A stretch of DNA of 64,000 bases from Fastidiosipila sanguinis (GTDB taxonomy: Bacteria; Bacillota; Clostridia; Saccharofermentanales; Fastidiosipilaceae): assembly GCF_002998295.1 (NCBI RefSeq), contig NZ_CP027226.1, positions 1,480,001 through 1,544,000 of the forward strand, written 5' to 3'. How positions within the stretch are numbered: the stretch's first letter is position 1; the number at the start of each line of letters is the position of its first letter. The translations under genes were made by a program, and so were the position numbers. Below the pieces are notes generated by a model. That model did no database searches. It was not told the origin of the DNA and saw nothing but the letters and a program-made list of their open reading frames with translations. Of this stretch, positions 1-9,185 are shown piece after piece.

Positions 1-972
1 ATTAAATATCATTCTGGATTGAGATACTCGACTTCCACCTAATGGTATGTATAGATATTCTTTGAACCAGGTAGAAAGGCTAATGTGCCATCTACGCCAG
101 AATTCTCTAATACTTTGTGACATATATGGGTAGTTAAAGTTTTCTTTGAAATCAAATCCAAAGATAGAGCCTAATCCAATTGCCATATCTGAGTAGCCTG
201 AGAAGTCAAAATAAATTTGTAGCATGTATGTTAAGGCTGCTATCCATGAAGATGAGAAACTCCAGGCATCCATCTTGTAAATACTATCAACAACGAAGGC
301 CATTTGATTAGCAATCAGCACTTTTTTGGATAAACCAATTGTAAATCTCTTAAATCCATATTCTGCTTTGGCGAGACTCTCTTTTCTATTTTCAATTTGT
401 TCGTTTATATCGTGGTAGCGTACTATAGGACCAGCTATTAGCTGAGGGAAGAATGAAATATAGAGTAGAAGATTTGCGTAACTTCTTTGAACTTTAACGT
501 CATCTCTATACACATCTATCATGTAGCTTAATGTTTGAAAAGTGTAGAAACTAATTCCAATTGGCAAAGTAATTGCTGGAACTGGCAGTGCAATATTAAA
601 GATTCCATTAATAGTCTCAACAAAAAATCCAGTGTATTTAAATGCAGCTAGTAAGCCTATATTAAATACAACGGCAATTACCATGACTGTTTTTGCTGAG
701 ATGTTAAACTTATTAAAAATGTTTACAACATACTTAGGATGTTCATCTTGCCCATTTTGCCCTTCTTGCTTACCTTGAAGCCCAAACGCCAATAAATAAT
801 TCACAAATGAACTAAATAACATCAGGAAAATGTAAATTGGCTCACCCCAAGCATAAAAAACTAAACTGGCAATAAGGAGCACATAGTTCTTGGCCTTCCC
901 TTTTACCACAAAATTCAACAATAAAACTATAGGTAAAAAAGCGAACAAAAAGGTCACACTACTAAAAATCAT
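1..972 (-). CDS. MBOAT family O-acyltransferase (AlgI/DltB-like), C-terminus cut by window edge
   Basis: The reading frame opens with ATG at 972 and runs without a stop to base 1, so 324 N-terminal residues are present and the 3' end lies outside the window. The start MIFSSVTFLFAFLPIVLLLN, many hydrophobic segments, and the block FKENFNYPY followed by REFWRRWHISLSTWFKEYLY are typical of the membrane-bound O-acyltransferase family related to alginate acetylase AlgI and DltB. The invariant family histidine is normally further downstream and is probably beyond the edge. Such proteins move acyl groups across the membrane onto surface polymers. The next genes upstream encode a lipoprotein and a surface protein, which fits an envelope-modification role. 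The acceptor polymer cannot be inferred. Confidence 0.9.
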   Translation of the reverse strand, partial: MIFSSVTFLFAFLPIVLLLNFVVKGKAKNYVLLIASLVFYAWGEPIYIFLMLFSSFVNYLLAFGLQGKQEGQNGQDEHPKYVVNIFNKFNISAKTVMVIAVVFNIGLLAAFKYTGFFVETINGIFNIALPVPAITLPIGISFYTFQTLSYMIDVYRDDVKVQRSYANLLLYISFFPQLIAGPIVRYHDINEQIENRKESLAKAEYGFKRFTIGLSKKVLIANQMAFVVDSIYKMDAWSFSSSWIAALTYMLQIYFDFSGYSDMAIGLGSIFGFDFKENFNYPYMSQSIREFWRRWHISLSTWFKEYLYIPLGGSRVSQSRMIFN

Positions 973-1041
973 AAATACTTACATCACTTTACTTTTTGAT
1001 TTTTTGATTATTGATTTTATTGATTTTTGCTAAACAATTAA

Positions 1042-1665
1042 TTACTCGAATTTACCTAAGTATGAAACAGCTGTAACTTCATCATTAATTGCAACAATGC
1101 TAAATTCAACTTCCTCATTTTCCCAAATCATTTGACCAGCATTTTCCTTTTGAGGTTCTCCATAATTATCTTTAACATCTTGTAGACTTGAACCTATACC
1201 AATGCCTTTAGCTGTTTTTGCTTCACCATCTTCGTTAAAGAAAACACCTACAATAACTTCTTTGCCTTTGTATGGAGCTGTGTTTACATCATAGCCTGAG
1301 AATGAATAAACTTTATCTTTTCCACTGAAAACACAGGAAGGTGCTTCATAGAATGAATTTGGTTCACCTAGTTTTGCGATTATATCTTCTGCGTCTGCAC
1401 CAGGAGTAATTACTATGTCATTTACAACAAATGAATACATTTCCTCCTCTTGCTTCTCAGCCTCAGCTTCTTGATTTACAATCTTTACGACTTTTTCTTT
1501 TTTATTGTCAGAATCATTTTTTGACTCACTTACATTCTCTTCAACTTCTTCACTTGTTGCTGAGGAATTATCAGCAGGATTGTCTGCATTACTTGAGCAG
1601 GAAGTTCCCAAAATTGTTGCTAAACTTAATGCGATAACCAAACTATTTTTTACTATTTTTTTCAT
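1042..1665 (-). CDS. Lipoprotein of unknown function
   Basis: 207 residues with a lipoprotein signal peptide: MKKIVKNSLVIALSLATILG followed by the lipobox LGTSC with Cys at about residue 23. Residues 25-70 are a Ser/Asn/Glu-rich linker. Residues 75-207 look like a small folded domain with two similar half-motifs, AKLGEPNSFYE and KDNYGEPQKEN, each Gly-Glu-Pro after a short helix, as in BamE/SmpA-like or beta-lactamase-inhibitor-like repeat folds. I do not recognise a named family, and that fold comparison is only an impression. It lies between the MBOAT acyltransferase and the transglutaminase-like protein, all on the minus strand, so it is probably exported and attached to the membrane outer face. 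Confidence 0.75.
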   Translation of the reverse strand: MKKIVKNSLVIALSLATILGTSCSSNADNPADNSSATSEEVEENVSESKNDSDNKKEKVVKIVNQEAEAEKQEEEMYSFVVNDIVITPGADAEDIIAKLGEPNSFYEAPSCVFSGKDKVYSFSGYDVNTAPYKGKEVIVGVFFNEDGEAKTAKGIGIGSSLQDVKDNYGEPQKENAGQMIWENEEVEFSIVAINDEVTAVSYLGKFE

Positions 1666-1729
1666 TTTCTTCTCCTAAAATATTATCTTTATTTTCTTTT
1701 AAATCTTTTTATTGTTTGCTTTAGAGCAT

Positions 1730-4102
1730 CTAATCCTGTCCTGATTCTGCATCTACTGATTCTCCGTCCACGGGACTTTCTGTAACTTCAGGTGTAGGTG
1801 TTGGACTTGAAGCAGTTGTAGGCTTAGGTGCCTCAGTTTCTGTCTTGCTTGTCGATGTAGTTGTAGTGCTTGTTGTTGGTTGAGCCGTTGTTGTAGTTGT
1901 GGTTGTTGTACCTGTTGTAGTGGTTGTTGTTTCTCTTGCATTAACTACAACCAATCTATCTCTACTCACCTCATTACCATCTTTAGCCTTAGCTCTATAA
2001 GTAACTGTATAAGTTCCAGCTTTATCAAAGCTTGGCGCATCCACTGTAACTTTCAATGAGCTATTATCTGTAGTATCAACAGCGCTTACATCACTTAGAA
2101 GATTAATGCTTTCACCTTCTTTAATATTGATTGTGTCAGCTCCTGTCCATGTTATCTTTGGCTTGGATTTAACTCTTGTACCAACTTCAACTATCTCTTC
2201 AATAGCTTTTGTAACAATATTTTCACTTACGAAATCTCGGCTAACTTCTTTACCATCTTTATAAGTGACTTGGTACATCTTTTGTTTGACTCCTTCTTGA
2301 CCAGCTTGAAGAGTCTTTCTGTAGCCTACGTACTCATTTGGATTATCTTTAGTTTTTGTTTTGAATGGAATTTTCTCTTCTTCTGTCTCCATCTGAATTT
2401 TGGTATTGGAATGAGTATTATCGAAATGCCCACTTTCAAATTGGTTCAATCGCTGACGTACTACACTTAGAGGCACATCAAAATATCCCCACAGTGCATC
2501 ACTAATGAAGCTTCTTCCACCAATTGTTGCCATTGCCCATGCATGAGAACCTGTATCTGAGTTGGTTCCATAGTTTGAAATACCTGCTCTTGTCAGCAAT
2601 GCTTGGTTAGTAAATCTAAATATGTAGCAATCTCCAGATCTTTGTTTTAATCCTGCTAGCGCACCTGCAACTAGGTTGTTTCTATTATTTTGTGCTTTGT
2701 AAGAAATATTGTATCGAACCCAGTTAAATATACTATAAGCCTGCTCATATTGATTCATTTCCCCATTGATAATGTTTCTCAAGATGGCATCCGCTAATTG
2801 ATTCAATTCAGCATTACCTGTATTACCTTTTGGCTCATATGGAATTCTTAATTTAACTGTTACTCTAATTGTAACTCTAGATTCATTACCAGCTCTATCT
2901 CTAGCTATATAGGTTAAAGGATATGTACCAGCTTTGGCCTCGTTAACCTTAGATTTATCAACAGATAAACTTGGATTAGGATCAATATTGTCACCAACAC
3001 TTACATTAGCTGTTAAACTTCTTTCTCCAGGATAGTAAGTGAAATCATAAGCACCATATATCACTGGTGGTTCTTCATCTTGCATAACAGTTAAGGTTGA
3101 TTCGACTCGAATACTATTGCCACCTTCATCTGTAAGCTCAACTGTTACAGCTGACTTACCTGTATTATTAACATTAGGCTGATTTACAAATGTAACATTT
3201 ACGTCAGTTGCATCTACAATATTTGTAACAAACTCCTCTGCTTTTGGCATGATTCCAACAAACGTTGTTACTGCACGAGCTTCAGCCTTAGGAGCTACTG
3301 TATCCTTAACTTCAACATATGCTATAACTTCTTCACCTTTATGGGTAAAAACAACTGGAATTTTTTCTACGTGGTTAAATATAAGCTGAGATAAGACTGT
3401 TTTTAATTTGTAGTCAGAGCTAACTTTACCTTCTTCGAAAAAGTCCTCAATTTTCAAATTATTTTCAGTTCCCGCTTCAACAGTTATGGAAGGCTTGATA
3501 TTTACAAAAGTTAGAAAAACTTTGCCCCCAACAAAATTACCACCTTCATCTGTGACTTTGACTTTAACTTCTTGTTTTTCTTTTGATTTGGTATCAATTT
3601 TACTTAGAATTTCATAAGTTAATTTACTTTTATCTTTTGCGGATTTCACAAAATCTTCCGCTTTAACCTCAGCACCGAAAGGTTTCAATAAGTCTTGGAA
3701 TTCAACTTCTGGTTTTACGGTATCTTCTACGACTAGTTTAGATTTATAAATAACATCGCCATGCTGTATTTTGATATCGTAAGTTCCAACTTTATTCAAA
3801 TTAATATGGGAGATATCACCGGCAAAAGAGAGCTCTTCGCCACTTACATCGTCTACAAAAAACTCTTCAATATTTAGCTCGAGACTTCCAACTTCTTTCT
3901 TTAATTCGTCTTTAATCTCTAATCTCTTAATTTCTTGATTCTTTGTACTTTCAGAGGAATAAACATCTCTCTGCATTAAACTTTTATTTCTTGTCCAAAA
4001 TAAAACAAAGCCAATACATAGGGCTAGTAGTAGTATTACCCCCCCTAAAATTATTTTTCTTTTACTATTATTTTGGTTTTCTCCTATATTATCTTTCTCC
4101 AT
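1730..4102 (-). CDS. Membrane-anchored protein with Ig-like repeats and a transglutaminase-like domain
   Basis: 790 residues. A single membrane segment lies near residues 16-35 with no signal peptidase site, so the bulk is extracellular. Residues about 60-420 hold several beta-rich modules with the signature LTDEGGN or DRAGNES and GTYxxTY, typical of bacterial Ig-like/DUF5011 domains. A transglutaminase-like core follows, with candidate catalytic Cys in SGDCYIF (about residue 492), His in GSHAWAM (about 521) and Asp in SDALWGY (about 535). A further Ig-like module lies near residues 640-725, and the tail is Thr/Ser/Pro-rich. No LPXTG is present. Papain-like folds of this kind usually cleave or cross-link proteins or peptidoglycan; the actual substrate is unknown. 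The ribosome binding site is weak. Confidence 0.85.
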   Translation of the reverse strand: MEKDNIGENQNNSKRKIILGGVILLLALCIGFVLFWTRNKSLMQRDVYSSESTKNQEIKRLEIKDELKKEVGSLELNIEEFFVDDVSGEELSFAGDISHINLNKVGTYDIKIQHGDVIYKSKLVVEDTVKPEVEFQDLLKPFGAEVKAEDFVKSAKDKSKLTYEILSKIDTKSKEKQEVKVKVTDEGGNFVGGKVFLTFVNIKPSITVEAGTENNLKIEDFFEEGKVSSDYKLKTVLSQLIFNHVEKIPVVFTHKGEEVIAYVEVKDTVAPKAEARAVTTFVGIMPKAEEFVTNIVDATDVNVTFVNQPNVNNTGKSAVTVELTDEGGNSIRVESTLTVMQDEEPPVIYGAYDFTYYPGERSLTANVSVGDNIDPNPSLSVDKSKVNEAKAGTYPLTYIARDRAGNESRVTIRVTVKLRIPYEPKGNTGNAELNQLADAILRNIINGEMNQYEQAYSIFNWVRYNISYKAQNNRNNLVAGALAGLKQRSGDCYIFRFTNQALLTRAGISNYGTNSDTGSHAWAMATIGGRSFISDALWGYFDVPLSVVRQRLNQFESGHFDNTHSNTKIQMETEEEKIPFKTKTKDNPNEYVGYRKTLQAGQEGVKQKMYQVTYKDGKEVSRDFVSENIVTKAIEEIVEVGTRVKSKPKITWTGADTINIKEGESINLLSDVSAVDTTDNSSLKVTVDAPSFDKAGTYTVTYRAKAKDGNEVSRDRLVVVNARETTTTTTGTTTTTTTTAQPTTSTTTTSTSKTETEAPKPTTASSPTPTPEVTESPVDGESVDAESGQD

Positions 4103-4219
4103 AACTACGCTAATTTCCCTTTTAACTTATTTTTTAATTTTTTGTTAAATTATAACTCTCAAAAAATATATAATATATTATTTTTTTGTTTTTGTAAAAG
4201 CTTACTGCAAAATAACAAT

Positions 4220-4260
4220 TAAAAAGTCTGGAACTGTATTTCAAGTCCCAGACCTTTTTG
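4220..4260 (-). terminator. Rho-independent terminator of the repeat surface protein
   Basis: Arms GTCTGGAACT and AGTCCCAGAC (one mismatch) enclose an 8-9 base loop. They are flanked by A-runs on the left and T-runs on the right, so the minus-strand transcript ends in a U-tract. It lies just after the stop of the gene ending at 4292. Confidence 0.8.
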
Positions 4261-4291
4261 GAATCAACTAATATATTTTTAATGATTCATC

Positions 4292-5830
4292 TTAATTAAG
4301 ATCTTCTCTGCGTTTTACTACTAAGTATCCTGCTACAAGTAAGCTTGCTAATCCAACAAATAATAGGTTCTCTGATTGACCTGTTTTTGTTAAATCAGAA
4401 TCATCTTTCTTGGATTCAGATGGTTTTGTAGTTTCAGTTTCTTTTGGATTTTCACCTGTTGTTTCTGTTGTTCCTGGTTCTTCACCTGGTACTTCTGGCT
4501 CTTCTTCTGCTGGTAATTCTCTTACAAGAACTTTCCATCCTTTTCCATTATCAGGTCCTGTTACTGTTGCCGTATCGGTAAAGCTAAGATCTAGTCTTTT
4601 ACCTTCAGCAAAACCATCTGGTAAAGAAACTAAAGACATTTCATAAGTTCCTGCAGGTAGTCGTAGGTGAGGTATATTACCTTCTGCGTCCATCTCGAAG
4701 ATAAATTCTTCTCCTGTTTCGGTATTAACAGCCTTTGATACTGCATTAGGTATTCTTGAGTAGTTCCCATCTTTATCTACAAATTGAGTGTTTAATGAAA
4801 CATCATATGTTGGGATTTCTTTTACAGTAACTTTCCATGCCTGATTACGGTAAGGTTCTTCTATTGTATCCGTGTCGGTAAAACTAATATCAAGCCTTTT
4901 ACCTTCTGCAAAACCATCTGGTAAAGAAACTAAAGACATTTCATATGTTCCTGCAGGTAGTTGTAAGTGAGGAATGTTACCTTCTGCGTCCATCTCAAAG
5001 ATAAATTCTTCTCCTGTTTCGGTATTAACAGCCTTTGATACTGCATTAGGTATTCTTGAGTAGTTCCCATCTTTATCTACAAATTGAGTGTTTAATGAAA
5101 CATCATATGTTGGGATTTCTTTTACAGTAACTTTCCATGCCTGATTACGGTAAGGTTCTTCTATTGTATCCGTGTCGGTAAAACTAATATCAAGCCTTTT
5201 ACCTTCTGCAAAACCATCTGGTAAAGAAACTAAAGACATTTCATATGTTCCTGCAGGTAGTTGTAAGTGAGGAATGTTACCTTCTGCGTCCATCTCAAAG
5301 ATAAATTCTTCTCCTGTTTCGGTATTAACAGCCTTTGATACTGCATTAGGTATTCTTGAGTAGTTCCCATCTTTATCTACAAATTGAGTATTTAATGAAA
5401 CATCAACAGTTGGGATTTCTTTTACAGTAACTTTCCATGCCTGATTACGGTAAGGTTCTTCTATTGTATCAGTGTCGGTAAAACTAATATCAAGCCTTTT
5501 ACCTTCAGCAAAACCATCTGGTAAAGAAACTAAAGACATTTCATATGTTCCTGCAGGTAGTTGTAAGTGAGGTATGTTACCTTCTGCGTCCATCTCAAAG
5601 ATAAATTCTTCTCCTGTTTCGGTGTTCACAGCCTTTGATACTGCATTAGGTATTCTTGAGTAGTTCCCATCTTTATCTACAAATTGAGTGTTTAATGAAA
5701 CATCAACAGTTGGGATTTCTTCTGCACTTGCATTTTCTTCTTCAGCCTGAACTATACCATTTGGCATAATAAAGCTTACGACTATAGCCAACGCTAAAAA
5801 TAACGCGGGTAATTTAAATTTTCCTTTCAT
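4292..5830 (-). CDS. Repeat-containing cell-wall-anchored surface protein
   Basis: 512 residues. The signal peptide is MKGKFKLPALFLALAIVVSF with cleavage near IVQA (residue 29). Four 100-residue repeats cover residues 38-437; each opens with EIPT and contains LPAGTYEMSLVSLPDGF, a pattern like collagen-binding B-type (prealbumin-like) beta domains. An acidic, Pro/Thr-rich linker follows, then LTKTG (a variant LPXTG sortase signal), a hydrophobic stretch and the charged tail KRREDLN. This layout fits a sortase-anchored stalk or adhesin. The start follows an AAGGAGG site 7 bases upstream and a consensus promoter. No sortase gene is in the window. The ligand is unknown. Confidence 0.9.
   Translation of the reverse strand: MKGKFKLPALFLALAIVVSFIMPNGIVQAEEENASAEEIPTVDVSLNTQFVDKDGNYSRIPNAVSKAVNTETGEEFIFEMDAEGNIPHLQLPAGTYEMSLVSLPDGFAEGKRLDISFTDTDTIEEPYRNQAWKVTVKEIPTVDVSLNTQFVDKDGNYSRIPNAVSKAVNTETGEEFIFEMDAEGNIPHLQLPAGTYEMSLVSLPDGFAEGKRLDISFTDTDTIEEPYRNQAWKVTVKEIPTYDVSLNTQFVDKDGNYSRIPNAVSKAVNTETGEEFIFEMDAEGNIPHLQLPAGTYEMSLVSLPDGFAEGKRLDISFTDTDTIEEPYRNQAWKVTVKEIPTYDVSLNTQFVDKDGNYSRIPNAVSKAVNTETGEEFIFEMDAEGNIPHLRLPAGTYEMSLVSLPDGFAEGKRLDLSFTDTATVTGPDNGKGWKVLVRELPAEEEPEVPGEEPGTTETTGENPKETETTKPSESKKDDSDLTKTGQSENLLFVGLASLLVAGYLVVKRREDLN
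4520..5719 (-). repeat. Four tandem 300-bp coding repeats
   Basis: The gene repeats with an exact period of 300 bp: 5420-5719, 5120-5419, 4820-5119 and 4520-4819. The two middle units appear to differ at a single base by eye. The first unit differs at a few positions, and the last unit diverges at its C-terminal end (TGPDNGKGWKVLVR instead of EEPYRNQAWKVTVK). Near-identity at synonymous sites points to recent duplication or gene conversion. Confidence 0.95.
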
Positions 5831-5875
5831 AATAGCCTCCTTTATAGCTATAAAATTTAGATATATTTGTATACT

Positions 5876-5904
5876 ACTATAATAATTGAAAAATCCTGTA
5901 TCAA
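5876..5904 (-). promoter_or_regulatory. Sigma-A-type promoter of the repeat surface protein
   Basis: On the minus strand TTGATA (5899-5904) is followed by a 17-base spacer and TATAGT (5876-5881), 46 bases upstream of the ATG. This is close to the -35/-10 consensus. Confidence 0.75.
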
Positions 5905-5958
5905 AAAAAGCAAAAAGCGTTTTTATTTTATTAAAATCCTGTTTTTTATTATCTTCAG

Positions 5959-6717
5959 TTAAACCTCAAGCTTCACCGGCACACACTCAATAAAATCTAA
6001 GGCAATATTTTTATATGAAACACCATTCTTCTCACCTTCGAAGCAAAGTATGTTATCCAAACCATGCTGTTTGTGCACATGCCCGTAGTAGACTTTACTA
6101 ATACCAGTTGACTCAATTATCGCGGTCAACTCACTATCATTAGCAAATTTATTGAGAGGAGGATAATGAAATACAGCCACAACAGGTAAATCTCTTGTTT
6201 CAGCTTCACGTTTTTTCAAAAGTTCAACATCCTGCAATGACAATAAAAATCTATTTTTCTCACGTTCGTAAACTTTTTTATCTTTTGCGTCTGCATCATT
6301 ATCCGTAGGCAATTTCCAGCCTCTGCTACCTACCAGGATAAAATCCTCGTCAGGTTCTTCAGGATTCCTTATTAACTTAGCCTCATTTTGCATGATCTCT
6401 AAAGTATCAAGACTATTTCCCTGAAAAAGTTTATTAACCTTGCTCTTCGTAGACCACCAAAAATCATGATTACCTTTAAGTAAAATCTTTCTACATCCTG
6501 GAAGTTGATTCAAAAAAGTCAGATCTGGGACTGCGTCTTCTGCTTGCATGGCCCAAGAAATATCGCCAGCAATTATTACGTTATCTTCTGGCTTAATTAA
6601 CTTTTGCCAGTGCTCCGCTAAAACCTCTGGATGATTATTCCAAATTGGCCCAAAAATACTCATTGGCTTAGCTCCTGTATGATCTAGATGTGTATCTGCC
6701 AAAATCCAAGTACTCAT
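5959..6717 (-). CDS. Calcineurin-like metallophosphoesterase
   Basis: 252 residues with the full two-metal phosphoesterase motif set in order: ADTHLDH (residues 7-13), GDISW (about 51), GNHDFWW (about 81), FHYPP (about 183) and GHVHKQHG (about 217). These motifs supply the Asp, His and Asn metal ligands of the superfamily. It is a cytoplasmic hydrolase of unknown phosphoester substrate, resembling stand-alone proteins annotated only as metallophosphoesterases. It lies 56 bases after uvrC on the same strand and may be co-transcribed with it. Confidence 0.9.
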   Translation of the reverse strand: MSTWILADTHLDHTGAKPMSIFGPIWNNHPEVLAEHWQKLIKPEDNVIIAGDISWAMQAEDAVPDLTFLNQLPGCRKILLKGNHDFWWSTKSKVNKLFQGNSLDTLEIMQNEAKLIRNPEEPDEDFILVGSRGWKLPTDNDADAKDKKVYEREKNRFLLSLQDVELLKKREAETRDLPVVAVFHYPPLNKFANDSELTAIIESTGISKVYYGHVHKQHGLDNILCFEGEKNGVSYKNIALDFIECVPVKLEV

Positions 6718-6773
6718 GTTTTAATCCTCTCACTTTTTATATCTAATTAATTTTTATCACTCTTACTATCTAA

Positions 6774-8813
6774 TTAATTTTTATTAAAATGATTATAAAC
6801 GTTTTCTGCTGTTGCTTGTCCTAAACTAGGAACTTTTTCTAACAACTCCTCAACACTAGCTTCCGCAATAGCTTTCATGGATGAAAATTCTTTTAACAAA
6901 GCCTTGCGCTTAGCTGGTCCTATTCCAGGAATTTCTTCTAATTTATATTTTGTTTGTCTCTTTTTGTTTAATTTTTTGTTAGCTTCTCCAGCTACTCTAT
7001 GAGCTTCATTTTGCATGGCGGAAAGCAACCTTAACAGGGCAAGCTGTTCTTCTCTATTTTCGCTTTTCTTTGAACTAAACAAATTCTTCGCTGCACCCAA
7101 TTCATTACCACTTCCATAAGTTTTTTCACCATCTAATAACGATAGTGACTCTGCTAGTTCTATTATCTGACCATCTACAGTAACCAGACCTCTAGTTCTA
7201 TGTCTTTGATCTTTAACAAGGCCAGCCAAATATATCTGTTGATCACCCTCAGCTAAAACACCATGAGCTACCAAAACCTCTTTCAGCGCATTTACATGTC
7301 CTATACCACCATCAGCTAAAATAAGGTCTGGCTTCTTGCCGAAACTCTCATCGCCCAAACGAGCTAGTCTTCGATCTACTGCCTCTTGCATAGCGCTATA
7401 GTCGTCTTGAGCTTCCTGTCTTTTAATATGAAAAACTCGTTTATCTTTTCGCTGAGCTTTTCCATTGACAAAAACAGCCATACCACAGGTCATATCGTTA
7501 TCGCCAGTGTTGGATATATCATAAATTTCTACACGGAGAGGTTTCTTTGGCATACCCAATATTTCTTGCACAAGACCGAGAGCGGTCTCAATAGATTCCA
7601 CATTAGATCCAGCAATTAAGGTTTTTCTGAGCAAAGCCTGCTTAGCATTGCGATTAGCCATCTTGAGTACATCGTGCTTATTTCCCCTCTGTGGCCAAAG
7701 CAACTTCACCTTAGATCCGGCTAATTCGTTAAGAAACTCTTCTAGATCGAAGTTCATTGACTCACGATTGAGCTCTTTTGAATCTAACTCCGCAATTGGA
7801 ATTGGTATTAAAATATTTTTAGGAATGTAAGATGCTGTCGCATAGTACTGCAAGATAAATGCTGTTATAATCTCTGCATCAGTGTTTGCTACTGCATCCA
7901 AAAAGTATGTAGATGTACCTGCTATTTTTCCTGCCCTAATCTCTAATTTTTGTATACAAACTTCAACACTATTTCGAGCTAGACCAATTACATCCCCATA
8001 GAAATTAGATTCTAAAACAGCAACCTGCTTCTCTTGCAATCTAAGTAAATCCTGTAAACGATCTCGCCAAATAGCAGCCTTTTCGAAATCCAAATCCTGG
8101 CTTGCTGCATCCATCTTGTCTTGCATTCGTTCTTGGATACCATCATAGCGACCTTCAAGGAAGTCTGTAATATCATTAACTATCTCCCTATATTCGTCTT
8201 TAGACATAATAGATTGGTCTGCTAGCTTATCCGAACTCCAGCTATCTGCTGCTTGTGCATATTTATCCTGGGAATCTCCGAGCTCATAACGTATCTCATC
8301 AACTGTTGAATCTGTCTTGTTATCAGTTTGAAAAATCCTGTGATAAATTTTCAGAGGAAAAAGCTTCCTTATTATTTTCAGCGCCTTGTTAACATCATTG
8401 TTCAAATAAGGACCGTAATATTTTGCTCCCTCTCTCTCATCAGTAGCCTTACGATAAGCTTTCTCTATCTTAGGGTATTCATCTTGTAAACTTACTTTAA
8501 TATATGGATAATCGTGATCGTCTTTTAATAAAATATTGTAAAAAGGTTGGTATCTCTTAATTAAATTTGACTCAAGCAAAAGAGCTTCCAACTCGTTACG
8601 CACTAGTAAATATGAGTAATCTGCTATGTTATCGATCATAGCCAGGACTTTGGCATTCCCCACCGGATTTTGGGCAAAATAATCTTGCAGGCGACGGCGC
8701 AAATTAACGGCCTTGCCTACATAAATAACTGTACCATTTATGTCCTTCATTAAATAAACGCCTGGACCGGTGGGTACCAAGTCCAGACGTGCATCAAAAT
8801 CTTTTATCGGCAA
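6774..8813 (-). CDS. uvrC: UvrABC system protein C (excinuclease subunit)
   Basis: 679 residues, full length. The N-terminal GIY-YIG nuclease domain opens with GPGVYLMKD and IYVGKA (residues 17-35) and makes the 3' incision. A UvrB-binding UVR motif with QDLDFEKAAIWRDRL lies near residues 244-258. The RNase H-like domain that makes the 5' incision includes IYDISN and LADGGIGHVNAL (about 497-508). The C-terminal tandem helix-hairpin-helix has IPGIGPAKRKALL (about 630-642) and VPSLGQATA. It acts with UvrA and UvrB in nucleotide excision repair. It follows the HPr-like gene by 37 bases on the same strand. Confidence 0.97.
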   Translation of the reverse strand: MPIKDFDARLDLVPTGPGVYLMKDINGTVIYVGKAVNLRRRLQDYFAQNPVGNAKVLAMIDNIADYSYLLVRNELEALLLESNLIKRYQPFYNILLKDDHDYPYIKVSLQDEYPKIEKAYRKATDEREGAKYYGPYLNNDVNKALKIIRKLFPLKIYHRIFQTDNKTDSTVDEIRYELGDSQDKYAQAADSWSSDKLADQSIMSKDEYREIVNDITDFLEGRYDGIQERMQDKMDAASQDLDFEKAAIWRDRLQDLLRLQEKQVAVLESNFYGDVIGLARNSVEVCIQKLEIRAGKIAGTSTYFLDAVANTDAEIITAFILQYYATASYIPKNILIPIPIAELDSKELNRESMNFDLEEFLNELAGSKVKLLWPQRGNKHDVLKMANRNAKQALLRKTLIAGSNVESIETALGLVQEILGMPKKPLRVEIYDISNTGDNDMTCGMAVFVNGKAQRKDKRVFHIKRQEAQDDYSAMQEAVDRRLARLGDESFGKKPDLILADGGIGHVNALKEVLVAHGVLAEGDQQIYLAGLVKDQRHRTRGLVTVDGQIIELAESLSLLDGEKTYGSGNELGAAKNLFSSKKSENREEQLALLRLLSAMQNEAHRVAGEANKKLNKKRQTKYKLEEIPGIGPAKRKALLKEFSSMKAIAEASVEELLEKVPSLGQATAENVYNHFNKN

Positions 8814-8850
8814 TTATTGCTCCTATATTTTTTACTAATCCAAAATTTGA

Positions 8851-9123
8851 CTAATCCAAAACAGGATTTAATAAATATTCTGAAAGAGCTTCCAAAGCTT
8901 CATCTTCATCTGGACCTTCAGCTGTAATTTTAATCTCAGTACCCTTATCAAGAGCTAAGCTCATTACACCCAAAAGACTCTTAGCGTTTGCTCTTCTACC
9001 GGCAACTTCAAGTCTCAAGTCAGAAACAAATTCTGAAGCTTTTTGAATCAAGCCTGCAGCGATTCTTCCAGAATCTATGAAATCATCAGCTTTATCTAAA
9101 AACAATACTTCTTTCTCTACCAT
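8851..9123 (-). CDS. HPr-like protein lacking the phosphorylatable histidine (Crh-like)
   Basis: 90 residues that align over the whole length with the PTS phosphocarrier HPr: KASEF, then NAKSLLGVMSLALDKGTEI, then EDEALEALSEYL. Aligned from these anchors, the active-site His15 position is Ser18 (DSGRIAAGL where HPr has SGIHARPAT), while the regulatory serine (Ser46 in HPr) is kept as Ser49 in the AKSLLG motif. Crh of Bacillus likewise has no His15 but keeps Ser46 and acts only in CcpA-dependent catabolite control. A regulatory rather than sugar-phosphorylating role is therefore inferred. It sits between pepP and uvrC, with no other PTS gene in the window. Confidence 0.8.
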   Translation of the reverse strand: MVEKEVLFLDKADDFIDSGRIAAGLIQKASEFVSDLRLEVAGRRANAKSLLGVMSLALDKGTEIKITAEGPDEDEALEALSEYLLNPVLD

Positions 9124-9185
9124 TCGTTTTTTCCTCCAAAGCTTAAAAGCATTTCAATAAAATACTTTTACTATTAGTAATTTAA

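Noticed and set aside
1753-1941. Gln/Leu-rich open frame overlapping the transglutaminase gene
   Set aside because: Shadow frame of the Thr-rich repeat coding region.
4520-5719. Could the regular 300-bp repeats be a CRISPR-like or other non-coding array?
   Set aside because: The repeats are in frame, encode a continuous protein with signal peptide and wall anchor, and have no spacers.
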